IMG/VR virus record: IMGVR_UViG_3300037555_000302
Coordinates: 1 to 30,183 of that record
Source of the DNA: a virus
Direction: 5' to 3' (one strand)
DNA length: 30,183 bases
Both the position numbers and the translations under genes were made by a program. Below the pieces are notes generated by a model. It was not told the DNA's origin. It saw only the letters and a list, made by a program, of their open reading frames with translations, and searched no databases. Below are positions 9,069 through 15,544 of this stretch, one piece after another; the first letter of the stretch is position 1; every line of letters starts with the position of its first letter.

Positions 9069-9087
9069 ATTTAACGAGCGATTGCTC
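9063..9087 (+). repeat. Cassette box and leader hairpin 1
   Basis: The box TTTTTTATTTAACGAG leads into hairpin GAGC/GCTC (9076-9087). It is the first of about 18 units in which a shared T-rich box is followed by a small leader hairpin, a ribosome site and a start codon. Confidence 0.75.
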
Positions 9088-9104
9088 AGAAAGGGGTAAG
9101 CAAC

Positions 9105-9290
9105 ATGAAAACTTATCGCATTACGTTTGAGGACGGAACCTTCTTCCATGGTGAGACATATGGAGAGATGGTTACGGAAATCATCCAGCGGTATAGTTTG
9201 CTGTTTGTTATCTGGAGCTATGCAGACAAAAAGGCTGGCCACTGGATGATTGATGGCAAGCTGGAGATGGTGCGAAACTATATTCACTAA
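9105..9290 (+). CDS. Small unknown protein, MKTYR family start
   Basis: A 61-aa protein beginning MKTYRITFEDGTFFHGETYG. It resembles at its N-terminus the products at 15221 and 15833 (M-K/R-x-Y-R plus a beta strand), so these may be distant relatives. A ribosome site (AAGGGG) lies 10 bases upstream. It occupies its own cassette, with a leader hairpin before it and a terminator after it. Function unknown. Confidence 0.7.
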   Translation: MKTYRITFEDGTFFHGETYGEMVTEIIQRYSLLFVIWSYADKKAGHWMIDGKLEMVRNYIH

Positions 9291-9304
9291 GAGGAAAAGG
9301 GAAA

Positions 9305-9335
9305 GCCTTGGCGCATAGCGTCAAGGGCCCTTTTT
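9305..9335 (+). terminator. Terminator after the 61-aa gene
   Basis: An imperfect GC hairpin (about 9305-9328, loop ATA) followed by T5. The T-run is shared with the next cassette box. Confidence 0.75.
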
Positions 9336-9363
9336 CTTTTAATGAGCACTCCATTCGTGTGCT
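9331..9363 (+). repeat. Cassette box and leader hairpin 2
   Basis: TTTTTCTTTTAATG box, then AGCAC (9345-9349) pairing with GTGCT (9359-9363). Confidence 0.75.
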
Positions 9364-9382
9364 TTGAACAAAGGAGAAGACT

Positions 9383-9499
9383 ATGTTTAGGTACATATTG
9401 TTCTGTATCCTCGTGCCCTACATCATTCTGGAGTGTATCTGCTTCCAGAACTTTGGGACCAGCACACCAGTGTACGACTGGTGCTGTCCCCCTGAGTAG
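9383..9499 (+). CDS. 38-aa small membrane peptide
   Basis: An ORF of 38 codons beginning MFRYILFCILVPYIILECIC. The first 20 residues are hydrophobic enough for one membrane span; the tail is rich in Cys, Pro and acidic residues (DWCCPPE). The ribosome site AAAGGAG is correctly spaced, and the gene sits exactly in the cassette position. It is short, but leader, ribosome site and terminator all support it. Function unknown; the cysteines could carry disulfides or lipid. Confidence 0.65.
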   Translation: MFRYILFCILVPYIILECICFQNFGTSTPVYDWCCPPE

Positions 9500-9515
9500 G
9501 AGCGAGAGAGAGGAA

Positions 9516-9556
9516 GCCCGGTCGCGTGTGCATGCACGTGTACCGGGCCTCTTTTT
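9516..9556 (+). terminator. Terminator after the 38-aa gene
   Basis: A perfect GCCCGGT/ACCGGGC stem (9516-9548) with a secondary hairpin in its loop, then T5. Confidence 0.85.
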
Positions 9557-9587
9557 CTTTAATGAGCACTCCACTTATGAGAGTGCT
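9552..9587 (+). repeat. Cassette box and leader hairpin 3
   Basis: TTTTTCTTTAATG box, then AGCACT (9565-9570) pairing with AGTGCT (9582-9587). Confidence 0.75.
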
Positions 9588-9616
9588 TTGAATTGTTCTC
9601 TTGAAAGGAGAATATT

Positions 9617-9919
9617 ATGTTTGAAGGTCTTTTCATTCTTGGCTTGTTGGTCATCGCGATCCTGACCTGTCTTCGATGCGTACGACTTGAGTGTCGTGCC
9701 CTCAAGGCGGAGACGGAGATCGTTGATCTCCAGATCAAGGTCGAGGAGCTCCAGGCAGCACAGCCGTCCCGGGAGGCTCTCATCGTATTGGGCTTACTGG
9801 TTGGCACCTGTGAGGCCGATGGACCGTTCCGAACCCCTAATGGGAGCCCCTTCTGGGCTACGAAGCCTCTGGAGGTCTTCGTCCGGGAGCCGGATATGAA
9901 CCTAGTGAAGATCAGCTAG
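9617..9919 (+). CDS. Small protein with N-terminal membrane segment
   Basis: A 100-aa protein with a clear N-terminal membrane span (about residues 4-19, LFILGLLVIAILTC). A charged helix that could form a coiled coil follows (about 26-48), then a polar C-terminus. AAAGGAG lies upstream at good spacing. The topology is probably a single-pass anchor with a cytoplasmic domain. It is one of several single-span proteins in this cassette string. Function unknown. Confidence 0.75.
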   Translation: MFEGLFILGLLVIAILTCLRCVRLECRALKAETEIVDLQIKVEELQAAQPSREALIVLGLLVGTCEADGPFRTPNGSPFWATKPLEVFVREPDMNLVKIS

Positions 9920-9944
9920 TCAACTAGCGGTCTAGAGAGAGGGA

Positions 9945-9984
9945 GCCTGGTGTGCGTGTTTAACACGCATGCCAGGCCCTTTTT
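9945..9984 (+). terminator. Terminator after the 100-aa gene
   Basis: GCCTGG/CCAGGC outer stem (9945-9977) enclosing a GTGCGTG/CACGCAT hairpin, followed by T5. Confidence 0.85.
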
Positions 9985-10007
9985 CTTTTAACGAGCAACT
10001 TACGCTC
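9980..10007 (+). repeat. Cassette box and leader hairpin 4
   Basis: TTTTTCTTTTAACGAG box; GAGC (9993-9996) pairs with GCTC (10004-10007). Confidence 0.75.
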
Positions 10008-10023
10008 AGAAAGAGAGAAGCTG

Positions 10024-10185
10024 ATGCTGAAGCTGAAGATGTTGTGGAACAGGCTGCAGAGGAACTGGCTTCCTATACTCGTGGTGGTGCTCTTGGTAGC
10101 AGTCACTGGGAGCATCTGGAAGACTCACCATGTCCATGTGGAGCGTGGTCTCTATGACTGTGATACCAGTTATCACAACCACTAG
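10024..10185 (+). CDS. 53-aa small membrane protein with His-rich tail
   Basis: A 53-codon ORF: a basic amphipathic start (MLKLKMLWNRLQRNW), one strong membrane span (about 16-31, LPILVVVLLVAVTGSI), then a short tail with several histidines (THHVHV and YHNH) and one cysteine. It is chosen over an overlapping ORF in another frame because its ATG lies just after the leader hairpin and an AGAGAG ribosome site, and it ends shortly before the terminator. The histidines could bind metal. It could be an inner-membrane effector, but nothing specific is known. Confidence 0.65.
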   Translation: MLKLKMLWNRLQRNWLPILVVVLLVAVTGSIWKTHHVHVERGLYDCDTSYHNH

Positions 10186-10209
10186 CAGATAGGAGAGACA
10201 GAGGAGAAA

Positions 10210-10238
10210 GGGTCTGGACGAAAGTCCGGGCCCTTTTT
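10210..10238 (+). terminator. Terminator after the 53-aa gene
   Basis: A 10-bp stem with GAAA loop (10210-10233), G-U pairs included, followed by T5. Confidence 0.85.
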
Positions 10239-10260
10239 CTTTTAACGAGCAATCATGCTC
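10234..10260 (+). repeat. Cassette box and leader hairpin 5
   Basis: TTTTTCTTTTAACGAG box; GAGCA (10247-10251) pairs with TGCTC (10256-10260) around an ATCA loop. Confidence 0.78.
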
Positions 10261-10275
10261 TGAAGGAGGTGTCTA

Positions 10276-10584
10276 ATGGCTAACCTACAACTCGTGGCGC
10301 TCCAGCGGGAGATCGCTGAGGATATGTGCGTATGGGCTTTGCTCATGCGCCAGATTCTCAGCATCCTCAGCGAGGGCGTTGAGACCGACATGATCCACAC
10401 GAACAAAATTCAAGTCTTCGACCGAGATGGTCGCCGGCTTCAGCTTTGGTCGTGTGGAACAATCTATTATCGGGTCGATAAGACCGAGAATAGGGTCCAT
10501 GTCCCTGACTCGTTTCGTGATAGCGCGAGAGCGTTGCTCACGCAGGCGAACGAGTGGGCGATCCGAGTGAACCTGGGGATCTAG
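10276..10584 (+). CDS. Unknown 102-aa soluble protein
   Basis: A helix-rich N-terminal half (REIAEDMCVWALLMRQILS) is followed by a beta-rich middle (KIQVFDRDGRRLQLWSCGT) and a C-terminal helix. GAAGGAGG lies upstream at good spacing. No family is recognised and no signal peptide is seen. It is flanked by its own leader hairpin and terminator. Confidence 0.72.
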   Translation: MANLQLVALQREIAEDMCVWALLMRQILSILSEGVETDMIHTNKIQVFDRDGRRLQLWSCGTIYYRVDKTENRVHVPDSFRDSARALLTQANEWAIRVNLGI

Positions 10585-10603
10585 GTTCACATCGAGGAGG
10601 CAA

Positions 10604-10640
10604 CCCGGTACACGTAGCAATACGTGTGCCGGGCCCTTTT
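10604..10640 (+). terminator. Terminator after the 102-aa gene
   Basis: A long near-perfect stem (10604-10633) with a GCAA loop, then T4. Confidence 0.85.
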
Positions 10641-10682
10641 CTTTTAACGAGCTCTCTTCGGGGATTATCCCGGAGCAGCTCT
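10637..10682 (+). repeat. Cassette box and extended leader hairpin 6
   Basis: Box TTTTCTTTTAACGAG, then GAGCT (10649-10653) pairing with AGCTC (10677-10681), with a second stem CGGG/CCCG stacked inside. The hairpin is longer than in neighbouring cassettes but keeps the same placement. Confidence 0.75.
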
Positions 10683-10696
10683 GGAGGTACAGTCAA

Positions 10697-11137
10697 ATGA
10701 CTGCACTAGAACACTTGGTGTTCCTCGTTCTCGTCAGCATCCTGCAGGCGGGTGGAACTATCGAGACCAATGGTCCCGAAATCTTCCACACGGTCAACAC
10801 TGGTGGTCCGAGTGGCGCGGTAAAGCATTACTGCGTTCACTCTGGCAACCAGTATGCTCAGCAGGGTGTCAACAGAGCAATGGTTGATACTGGTTCTCGG
10901 TACAATGACGTTCGTTACGTCATGGTACTTGACGGAGCTGATGTCGGCTACTGCCTGGAAGCTGAGAAGCCAGGAGCACTCAACCGTGATGGTGACACAT
11001 GGCGCTTCTTCGATGACAAGGAGCAGCTCATGATCGCCACAATGGTGGAGCAGAGTGGATTCGGTACCTGGGATATCCCGTGGGAGACCGGTTACCACCT
11101 CACCCTGCCCCTACCAACTCCACCTACGGGGGAGTAG
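10697..11137 (+). CDS. Unknown 146-aa protein with signal-like N-terminus
   Basis: Residues 1-18 (MTALEHLVFLVLVSILQA) are hydrophobic and could be a signal peptide or a membrane anchor. The remainder is polar with two cysteines (KHYCVHSG and GYCLEAE), suitable for a disulfide if exported, and ends in a proline-rich tail. A GGAGG site lies upstream at 10 bases or so. A motif HTVNTGG near residue 31 resembles QVMNTGAG in the 100-aa product at 16144, a possible weak relationship. Function unknown. Confidence 0.7.
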   Translation: MTALEHLVFLVLVSILQAGGTIETNGPEIFHTVNTGGPSGAVKHYCVHSGNQYAQQGVNRAMVDTGSRYNDVRYVMVLDGADVGYCLEAEKPGALNRDGDTWRFFDDKEQLMIATMVEQSGFGTWDIPWETGYHLTLPLPTPPTGE

Positions 11138-11153
11138 AACCTTCGACAAGCTT

Positions 11154-11222
11154 GGGGGTGTACGTTGCAATATGGCCTACTGAAGGCTGAGCAGCGTGCA
11201 CTCCCGGGTTGTCCTCCTTTTT
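11154..11222 (+). terminator. Terminator after the 146-aa gene
   Basis: An imperfect long stem (11154-11205) with an internal GGCCT/AGGCT hairpin, a short spacer and T5. It is weaker than its neighbours. Confidence 0.6.
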
Positions 11223-11244
11223 CTTTTAATGAGTAACTATGCTC
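11218..11244 (+). repeat. Cassette box and leader hairpin 7
   Basis: TTTTTCTTTTAATGAG box; GAGTA (11231-11235) pairs with TGCTC (11240-11244), including a G-U pair. Confidence 0.72.
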
Positions 11245-11258
11245 TGAAAGGACAAACC

Positions 11259-11486
11259 ATGAAAGTTGTGAAAGACCTTGCTTTGTACATCCTGATGGCC
11301 TGCAGTATGATCTGCTGTATCGGCATCGGACACTGCGGTGCCTCCAACGGACTGACAACCGAGCAGGTCTCGGAATGTCAGCTGCTGCTGTTGGAGAAGG
11401 AAGTCTATGAGGCTCAGCGGAAGAAGGCGATGAGGTGGTCTGAGGACGCTGCCTACCACATGAAGAGGGCGATGCAGCAGCAGTGA
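11259..11486 (+). CDS. 75-aa single-span membrane protein with coiled coil
   Basis: Starts at the ATG after GAAAGGAC; a longer upstream reading would run through the cassette box and is rejected. The N-terminus MKVVKDLALYILMACSMICC is a membrane span or signal sequence with several cysteines. Residues about 32-75 form a highly charged helix, likely a coiled coil. The architecture (anchor plus helix) recalls spanins or small i-spanin-like proteins, but there is no partner gene nested here, so no such call is made. Confidence 0.68.
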   Translation: MKVVKDLALYILMACSMICCIGIGHCGASNGLTTEQVSECQLLLLEKEVYEAQRKKAMRWSEDAAYHMKRAMQQQ

Positions 11487-11495
11487 CTGTGATTG

Positions 11496-11532
11496 GGGCC
11501 GGCGCATTTCGATGCGTCGGCCCTCCCTTTTT
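11496..11532 (+). terminator. Terminator after the 75-aa gene
   Basis: An 11-bp stem with TTCG loop (11496-11523), a short CTCCC spacer, and T5. Confidence 0.85.
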
Positions 11533-11558
11533 ATTTAATGGTCTCCATGAAGTGAGAC
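11528..11558 (+). repeat. Cassette box and leader hairpin 8 (changed stem)
   Basis: TTTTTATTTAATG box; here the stem is GTCTC (11541-11545) with GAGAC (11554-11558). The sequence differs wholly from the usual GAGC/GCTC while pairing is kept. Confidence 0.75.
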
Positions 11559-11571
11559 TAGAGAGGAGGTC

Positions 11572-11775
11572 ATGATGACCTTTATACAATTGTCGGTCCT
11601 CGTGGTGGCGGCGGTTAATGTCGCTATCTGCTCGGTGTTGTTATATGTTGTGTGGGAGCAGCGAAAGCTGTCTCAGCGCATCAGCCGAGTCAATGGGCGA
11701 GTCGATCGCAACTGGCGTGATTATATGTCAGAAGCGGACGAGGATGCTCAGATCACAAACGGCAGCATCTGCTGA
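11572..11775 (+). CDS. 67-aa single-span membrane protein
   Basis: Residues about 5-27 are a strong membrane span (LSVLVVAAVNVAICSVLLYV). A charged helix (WEQRKLSQRISRVNGRVDRN) and an acidic tail follow. GAGGAGG precedes the start; two adjacent ATG codons are possible (11572 or 11575). Topology and size match the other anchor-plus-helix proteins of this string. Function unknown. Confidence 0.7.
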   Translation: MMTFIQLSVLVVAAVNVAICSVLLYVVWEQRKLSQRISRVNGRVDRNWRDYMSEADEDAQITNGSIC

Positions 11776-11792
11776 TTGTTGATTGAGGTGTT

Positions 11793-11844
11793 GGTCCCCG
11801 GCGTGTACGTTTTTACGTGCACGCCTGGGGCCCACTTTCTTTTT
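11793..11844 (+). terminator. Terminator after the 67-aa gene
   Basis: A very stable stem of about 17 bp (11793-11832), then a T/C-rich run. Confidence 0.85.
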
Positions 11845-11870
11845 CTTTAACGGTTCTCATGTGGACGAAC
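11841..11870 (+). repeat. Cassette box and leader hairpin 9, leading into the large RNA
   Basis: TTTTCTTTAACG box; GTTC (11853-11856) pairs with GAAC (11867-11870). No ORF follows; the structured RNA of the next entry does. Confidence 0.7.
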
Positions 11871-13069
11871 TGAAAACGGCGAAAGCTGTATATAACCACA
11901 TGTAGTAGAGTCGAAAGGCTTTGGTTCTATACCTCTGTACGAGGTCCGAAAGGGGCAAGTACAGGGGCGAATATGTAGTTGTTAGAGGTCGAGACATGTT
12001 CTCGATATCTGAGGTCAACCTTAATAGGAAAGTTGTATAACTCCTGAACAGGCCAACTCAGAGAAAGACGTAACTGATACCTCGTAACGCCTACTCAGCT
12101 TAGGTTGAGTAGCCGGTTGGTCGTAGCTGCCAGATGCGACCATACCGGGCCCCGATGCTCTCTGGGAGAGCTTAAGGGAGGTGTGACTTTGGGTAACCTT
12201 GCGGGACTACTGTAAAAGGTAGTTGGAGCTTGGAGACCCTTGGCGGAAAGTAGGAGTGGGTCCGAAGCCCTTCTCATGCAAACTACTGGAAGCCAGGGTG
12301 TTCTCCAAGAAACCCTGCCCCTCGTAGCTGTCAGAAATACGAGATCACATCTTCAGGGAGTACCATCCTCTGGTTAACTTACTTACCAGATGGACCGGTC
12401 TCGGGAAGGGGTGCCGCCTTAGTAGCGAATTGTTTCGTGTAACTCTGGCTGAGTCTGCAGTGGAGATTGGTGTTAGCCGATCAAAACTGCAGACAAGGCT
12501 GGGGTCTATCACTTACTAAGTTCTAAGGCCAGGTAGAGAGGCGAGACGCTTGCCAGACTTACCTGACGGTACCTAGACCGAAAATCTAGGTTGAGGTTGA
12601 CTGTAACCTTATCCAACAAAACAGTCGTCAGCGAGTTTCGACTTGCTGACTATGGCACTGTCCCGGTGTCATGAAAGTTCGTAGATATGGGACGCTGCTC
12701 CACACAGCGTAGGTGTCAAAGCCGGGTTCATCTCCACGGTTATTAGCATCTGGTTGCAAGTGCTTTTTGGTACTTGCATTAAGGGCGTTTCCACCTGCAG
12801 ATAAGGTGGTGAGTAGATCTCCCCTACAAGAATGAAGCACGGAAGGACGAATCTGGTCATTTCGTGTGGATTCAACCTGCCTAGGGAGGCCCCAACCTCT
12901 GGGCGCTATGTAAGAGACTTGGTACATCTCATCATAGCAAGTGAGGCCTTAAGAGTTCTAGTGGACTCTTGCTCCTTAAGTGGAGCGTTAAAGAGCGGAA
13001 AGGTATGTGCCGTTCTTGAAATATAAATGCAATCCACCTTTGTCTGGGGGGCCCTTCGGGGTCCCCCAG
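11846..13069 (+). ncRNA. Candidate giant structured noncoding RNA, about 1.2 kb
   Basis: About 1.2 kb with no ORF having a cassette-type ribosome site, but dense in strong hairpins. Examples are CCTCTGTAC/GTACAGGGG capped by a GAAA motif (11932-11967), CTACTCA/TGAGTAG (12091-12112), GGTCGTA/TGCGACC (12119-12141), CTCGTA/TACGAG (12321-12343) and GTCTGCAG/CTGCAGAC enclosing GATTGG/CCGATC (12453-12494). Further ones are CCTAGA/TCTAGG (12572-12590), a 10-bp UUCG hairpin (12627-12650), ACGCTG/CAGCGT (12692-12710) and CCACCT/AGGTGG (12791-12809). It begins directly at a cassette box like a gene and ends in a UUCG hairpin at 13044-13069. Size and style recall the giant phage RNAs GOLLD and ROOL, but I cannot align it to either, so class is unassigned. 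Confidence 0.72.
13044..13069 (+). terminator. Strong UUCG hairpin at the end of the large RNA
   Basis: An 11-bp stem with TTCG loop. No T-run follows, so it may be a 3'-end or processing hairpin rather than a true intrinsic terminator; the downstream gene could be co-transcribed. Confidence 0.6.
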
Positions 13070-13078
13070 GCACCTTAG

Positions 13079-13140
13079 CCTGTCGTGGGATCTGATATGG
13101 GATCAGATTCATTTGATCTTGTATGAGATCTCACGGCAGG
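13079..13140 (+). promoter_or_regulatory. 62-nt long hairpin upstream of the 302-aa gene
   Basis: Nearly the whole stretch folds on itself: CCTGTCGTG pairs with CACGGCAGG, and GATCT and GATCA blocks pair further in, leaving a loop of about 7 nt. Most departures from perfect pairing are G-U or A/C-tolerant positions. Such a long stem is a likely RNase III-type processing site or leader element between the large RNA and the coding region. Confidence 0.65.
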
Positions 13141-13176
13141 TCCTACCAACCAATGAAAGAAAAGGAGAATGAAGTT

Positions 13177-14085
13177 ATGGACTTCATCAAGCGAACGATA
13201 CTGTGGGTGCTCTCAATTCTGGGAGTGGCCTTCTTCATGGTCTGCACTCTGATCTCGACGGTTCTTGGTAACAAGAACTCGACGGCGAAGTGTGGGAACT
13301 GGATGCGGGGACAGTGGTACCTCTTCATCGAGGAGCCGACAGTGGTCCTCCACTGGCTCTCGGGCTGGCGGAGTGGCCTCGTGTCTCGCTTCAACGGCTG
13401 GAGGGCTGCTCGTGCCGAGAAGAAGGCTGCAAAGCTGAAGCTGAAGGCTGAGGCTGCAGAGGCTGCAAAGCTGAAGGCAGACAAGGCAAAGGAGGCGAAG
13501 AAGGCCAAGGGACATTGGTTCCAGCGCTTCGTCTGCTGGAGCGGCTTGCTGTTCCTCGATGCGCTTGAGGCGAGAAATCGTCGAGTTCTCTCGGACTATG
13601 AGTTCGTGGGAATGCGCATGCCGGATGGCGAGTACATTCCGGTGCAGCCTGGTCAGATGCCAGAGGCGGTGTCTTCGGACATTGCTGATGGTGACGAGGG
13701 TGGCGACTGCGATGAGGAGTTCCTCATCGAGACCGAGCCGGTGGATCCCTTGGGGGACACCGACGAGGTGCTGGCAGTCGTGACTCTGCACGATGAGGAT
13801 GAGGGGCCTTTCGGGCTCCCCACCGAGACGGACGAGATGCGGACGATGCTTGAGCAGGTAGCTCAGGTCAGTGAGTTTCGACTCGCTGGCATGAGTCTGA
13901 CCTGGCAGGAGCAGCTGAAGCTCTGGTCTCACATCTGCAGAGACCGGAACAAGAGCGATCGGAGTAAGCTCGCCGTTCAGGAAGCTCTGACGAAGGAGGT
14001 CGAGAGCTGGACTGGCGACGAGGGTAGTGCTCAGCAGTCTATCCGGGCTAACCTGAGCATTGGTCGCTACCCCGAGTTCCCGTGA
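13177..14085 (+). CDS. Membrane-anchored 302-aa protein with Lys/Ala-rich helix and acidic domain
   Basis: The start at 13177 is preceded by AAAGGAG at about 10 bases; upstream in-frame codons lie in the long hairpin or before the ribosome site. Residues 7-31 are a membrane span (TILWVLSILGVAFFMVC). Residues about 77-111 are a repetitive Ala/Lys/Glu helix (EKKAAKLKLKAEAAEAAKLK), probably an extended single helix or coiled coil. A short tryptophan-rich amphipathic segment follows (112-127), then an acidic linker and a helical C-terminal domain. It overlaps the next gene by GTGA. Function unknown; possibly a membrane scaffold or host-membrane effector. Confidence 0.78.
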   Translation: MDFIKRTILWVLSILGVAFFMVCTLISTVLGNKNSTAKCGNWMRGQWYLFIEEPTVVLHWLSGWRSGLVSRFNGWRAARAEKKAAKLKLKAEAAEAAKLKADKAKEAKKAKGHWFQRFVCWSGLLFLDALEARNRRVLSDYEFVGMRMPDGEYIPVQPGQMPEAVSSDIADGDEGGDCDEEFLIETEPVDPLGDTDEVLAVVTLHDEDEGPFGLPTETDEMRTMLEQVAQVSEFRLAGMSLTWQEQLKLWSHICRDRNKSDRSKLAVQEALTKEVESWTGDEGSAQQSIRANLSIGRYPEFP

Positions 14086-14282
14086 GTTGCGGGGACTGTG
14101 GTGCTGAGACTTACCTTCGGAAGGAAGGTAAGGATTGGTACCGGGTGTGTCGAGGCTGTGGAGCGAAAGCGAAGCAGTCTCGACACAATCCTCCATCGGT
14201 GATTGAGTTCACTGGTGGAGGTGTTCATGGTGCTTGCCTGCCTTGCGGTTGCGCCATTGAGCAGTGTGAATGCAAGGAATAG
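14082..14282 (+). CDS. Small zinc-ribbon-like protein
   Basis: A 66-aa protein starting at GTG in a GTGA overlap with the upstream stop, so translation is probably coupled. CGDCG and CRGCG form a classic two-knuckle zinc ribbon in the first 28 residues, followed by a second cysteine cluster (CLPCGC and CEC). Zinc ribbons of this size in phages often bind nucleic acid or act as transcription or translation modifiers; which applies here cannot be said. Confidence 0.75.
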   Translation: MSCGDCGAETYLRKEGKDWYRVCRGCGAKAKQSRHNPPSVIEFTGGGVHGACLPCGCAIEQCECKE

Positions 14283-14302
14283 AGGGGGCTAGATAGTCCC
14301 TG

Positions 14303-14354
14303 GTGTGTGGGAGCGGGGCCTTCGGGCCCTGCTTCCCCACATCCCCTTCTTTTT
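14303..14354 (+). terminator. Terminator after the zinc-ribbon gene
   Basis: A stem capped by GGGCC-TTCG-GGCCC (14303-14340), spacer, then T5. Confidence 0.82.
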
Positions 14355-14387
14355 ATTTAGTGAACTTGTGCGCTCAAGTATGAGTTC
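14350..14387 (+). repeat. Cassette box and leader hairpin 10 (changed stem)
   Basis: TTTTTATTTAGTG box; GAACT (14362-14366) pairs with AGTTC (14383-14387), with a second small stem CTTG/CAAG possible inside. The stem sequence is unlike the GAGC/GCTC type. Confidence 0.72.
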
Positions 14388-14411
14388 TTACCAAGAAGGG
14401 AGGTTCCTATC

Positions 14412-14771
14412 ATGGGACTTCTTATGATGAGTGTTATCCTGGGCCTTGCGGTGGCTTGCCACCTGATGCAAGCTCGTCTCAAGCGGCTGGAGAGTCGCTT
14501 CATGCAGAGCGAGCTCAACGTCAATAAATACCGGCGAGAGCTCACTGCGGGTGTTCGGCAGAACGGTGTGAGCATCGGCAAGCTGACCGAGCGTCACAGC
14601 GAAGCTATTCTGCGGCTGGGTGAAGATGTCTTGATGCTGGAGAAACTGATGACTGGGTTGGCACCCGCTTCGGCTTCGGCGTTGACTATCGAGATCGGTG
14701 ACGCCGATTGCGATCACCTCCTGGAGAGTTCCACCCTCACGGTGGAGATCGACGACACAGAGCGCCAGTAG
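14412..14771 (+). CDS. 119-aa anchored coiled-coil protein
   Basis: N-terminal membrane segment (about 2-17, GLLMMSVILGLAVACHL), then a long charged helix to about residue 85 with heptad-like spacing, and an acidic Thr-rich tail with two TxEI/TxEV repeats. GGGAGG lies upstream. The helix includes motifs such as LKRLESRFMQSEL. Same architecture as the other small anchored proteins of the string. Function unknown. Confidence 0.74.
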   Translation: MGLLMMSVILGLAVACHLMQARLKRLESRFMQSELNVNKYRRELTAGVRQNGVSIGKLTERHSEAILRLGEDVLMLEKLMTGLAPASASALTIEIGDADCDHLLESSTLTVEIDDTERQ

Positions 14772-14797
14772 GTAACTGCTACAGGCACAACAGGAAC

Positions 14798-14833
14798 GGG
14801 GGGCTCCTTCGGGAGTCCCCCCACTTCCTTTTT
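14798..14833 (+). terminator. Terminator after the 119-aa gene
   Basis: GGGGGGCTCC-TTCG-GGAGTCCCCCC stem (14798-14822), then T5. Confidence 0.88.
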
Positions 14834-14854
14834 CTTTAACGAGCAATTTTGCTC
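14829..14854 (+). repeat. Cassette box and leader hairpin 11
   Basis: TTTTTCTTTAACGAG box; GAGCA (14841-14845) pairs with TGCTC (14850-14854). Confidence 0.78.
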
Positions 14855-14872
14855 AGAAGACAAGGAGAAGTT

Positions 14873-15115
14873 ATGCGTTCGTTTTGGACTAAGTCTAGTT
14901 TCCCAATCTTGACGATTATGGCATTCCTGTTGCCAATGGTCACCTTCGTTGCATTGATCTCGATCTTCGGATCGGGTTATCTGAACTTCGAAGAGTACGT
15001 CGGTGAGCCGTGGGGTGAGGTCTGCACGACAGTGTTCTTGATCTTACTGTTCGGTAGCGGTGGCCTGCTTGCCAGGAAGGTCGGCTATTGGGAGGTGGAT
15101 ATTTACGACAACTAG
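14873..15115 (+). CDS. 80-aa protein with two membrane spans
   Basis: Start chosen at 14873, after AAGGAG; an upstream in-frame ATG lies in the leader hairpin region. Two membrane spans are clear: about 10-35 (FPILTIMAFLLPMVTFVALI) and about 52-68 (CTTVFLILLFGSGGLLA), joined by an acidic loop (NFEEYVGEPWGE). Size and topology would suit a holin or a small inner-membrane protein, but it is not beside a lysin, so no such call is made. Confidence 0.73.
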   Translation: MRSFWTKSSFPILTIMAFLLPMVTFVALISIFGSGYLNFEEYVGEPWGEVCTTVFLILLFGSGGLLARKVGYWEVDIYDN

Positions 15116-15135
15116 CCTCGGCTAGGTTCCGCCTG

Positions 15136-15184
15136 TGGGGGCCCCGAGTCACACTTCGGTGTGGCTCGGGGTCTCCCCCTTTTT
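15136..15184 (+). terminator. Terminator after the 80-aa gene
   Basis: A long GC stem with TTCG loop (15136-15179), followed at once by T5. Confidence 0.88.
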
Positions 15185-15207
15185 CTTTTAATGAATACCA
15201 ATCTCTC
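15180..15207 (+). repeat. Cassette box 12, weak leader hairpin
   Basis: TTTTTCTTTTAATGAA box is intact, but the following leader forms no convincing stem. Confidence 0.6.
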
Positions 15208-15220
15208 GAAAGGAGAAATT

Positions 15221-15544
15221 ATGAAGATATATCGTTACTTAGAGGTCACCGGGCGCAAGGGGCTGATCGGGCGGTTCGCGCTCCATAGGCGAGCGGGCGA
15301 GCACATCCTAGGGCCCTTCCGGGATGAGGCGATTGCTAGTGGGTCCACTCTTGAGGAGTGGATTGACGATGCCGAGGTCGATGAGGAGTGGGCGCTGTTC
15401 CAGTGGGCTGGTCGCGTCGGGCTCTCGCAAGTGATTCCGGCCCGGTGCCCGCAGCGAGTACCGGCGTTCAAGATCACCGCCGTCCTCGACGTTGAAGAAC
15501 CGAAGAGTCGCACCGTCATGCTGAAGCGGATCTACGCAAAGTGA
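15221..15544 (+). CDS. Unknown 107-aa soluble protein, MKIYR start
   Basis: Start at 15221 after AAAGGAG. The N-terminus MKIYRYLEVTGRKGLIGRFA is similar to the products at 15833 (MRIYRVILAATSS) and 9105 (MKTYRITFEDG). The middle is acidic (EEWIDDAEVDEEW) and the C-terminus basic. Predicted as a small mixed alpha/beta protein. The three similar N-termini suggest a small paralogous family, but alignment beyond the first strand is unclear. Confidence 0.7.
   Translation: MKIYRYLEVTGRKGLIGRFALHRRAGEHILGPFRDEAIASGSTLEEWIDDAEVDEEWALFQWAGRVGLSQVIPARCPQRVPAFKITAVLDVEEPKSRTVMLKRIYAK

Noticed and set aside
9969-10157. Plus-strand ORF of 62 aa in another frame
   Set aside because: Its start lies within the terminator and box; the overlapping ORF at 10024 has the right leader placement and a clear membrane span.
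11846-13069. Group I or group II intron
   Set aside because: The region is intergenic between complete genes, with no split exon, and I did not recognise intron core motifs. A covariance search would settle it.
12628-13112. Small ORFs within the 1.2-kb RNA
   Set aside because: None has a cassette-type ribosome site, they overlap strong hairpins, and their composition looks random.
13213-14196. Minus-strand ORF of 327 aa
   Set aside because: Opposite the 302-aa gene, which has a ribosome site, membrane segment and sensible composition; this one is Leu/His/Ser/Arg-rich.
14873-15115. Holin
   Set aside because: Two membrane spans and suitable size, but no lysin or spanin neighbours; topology alone is not enough.
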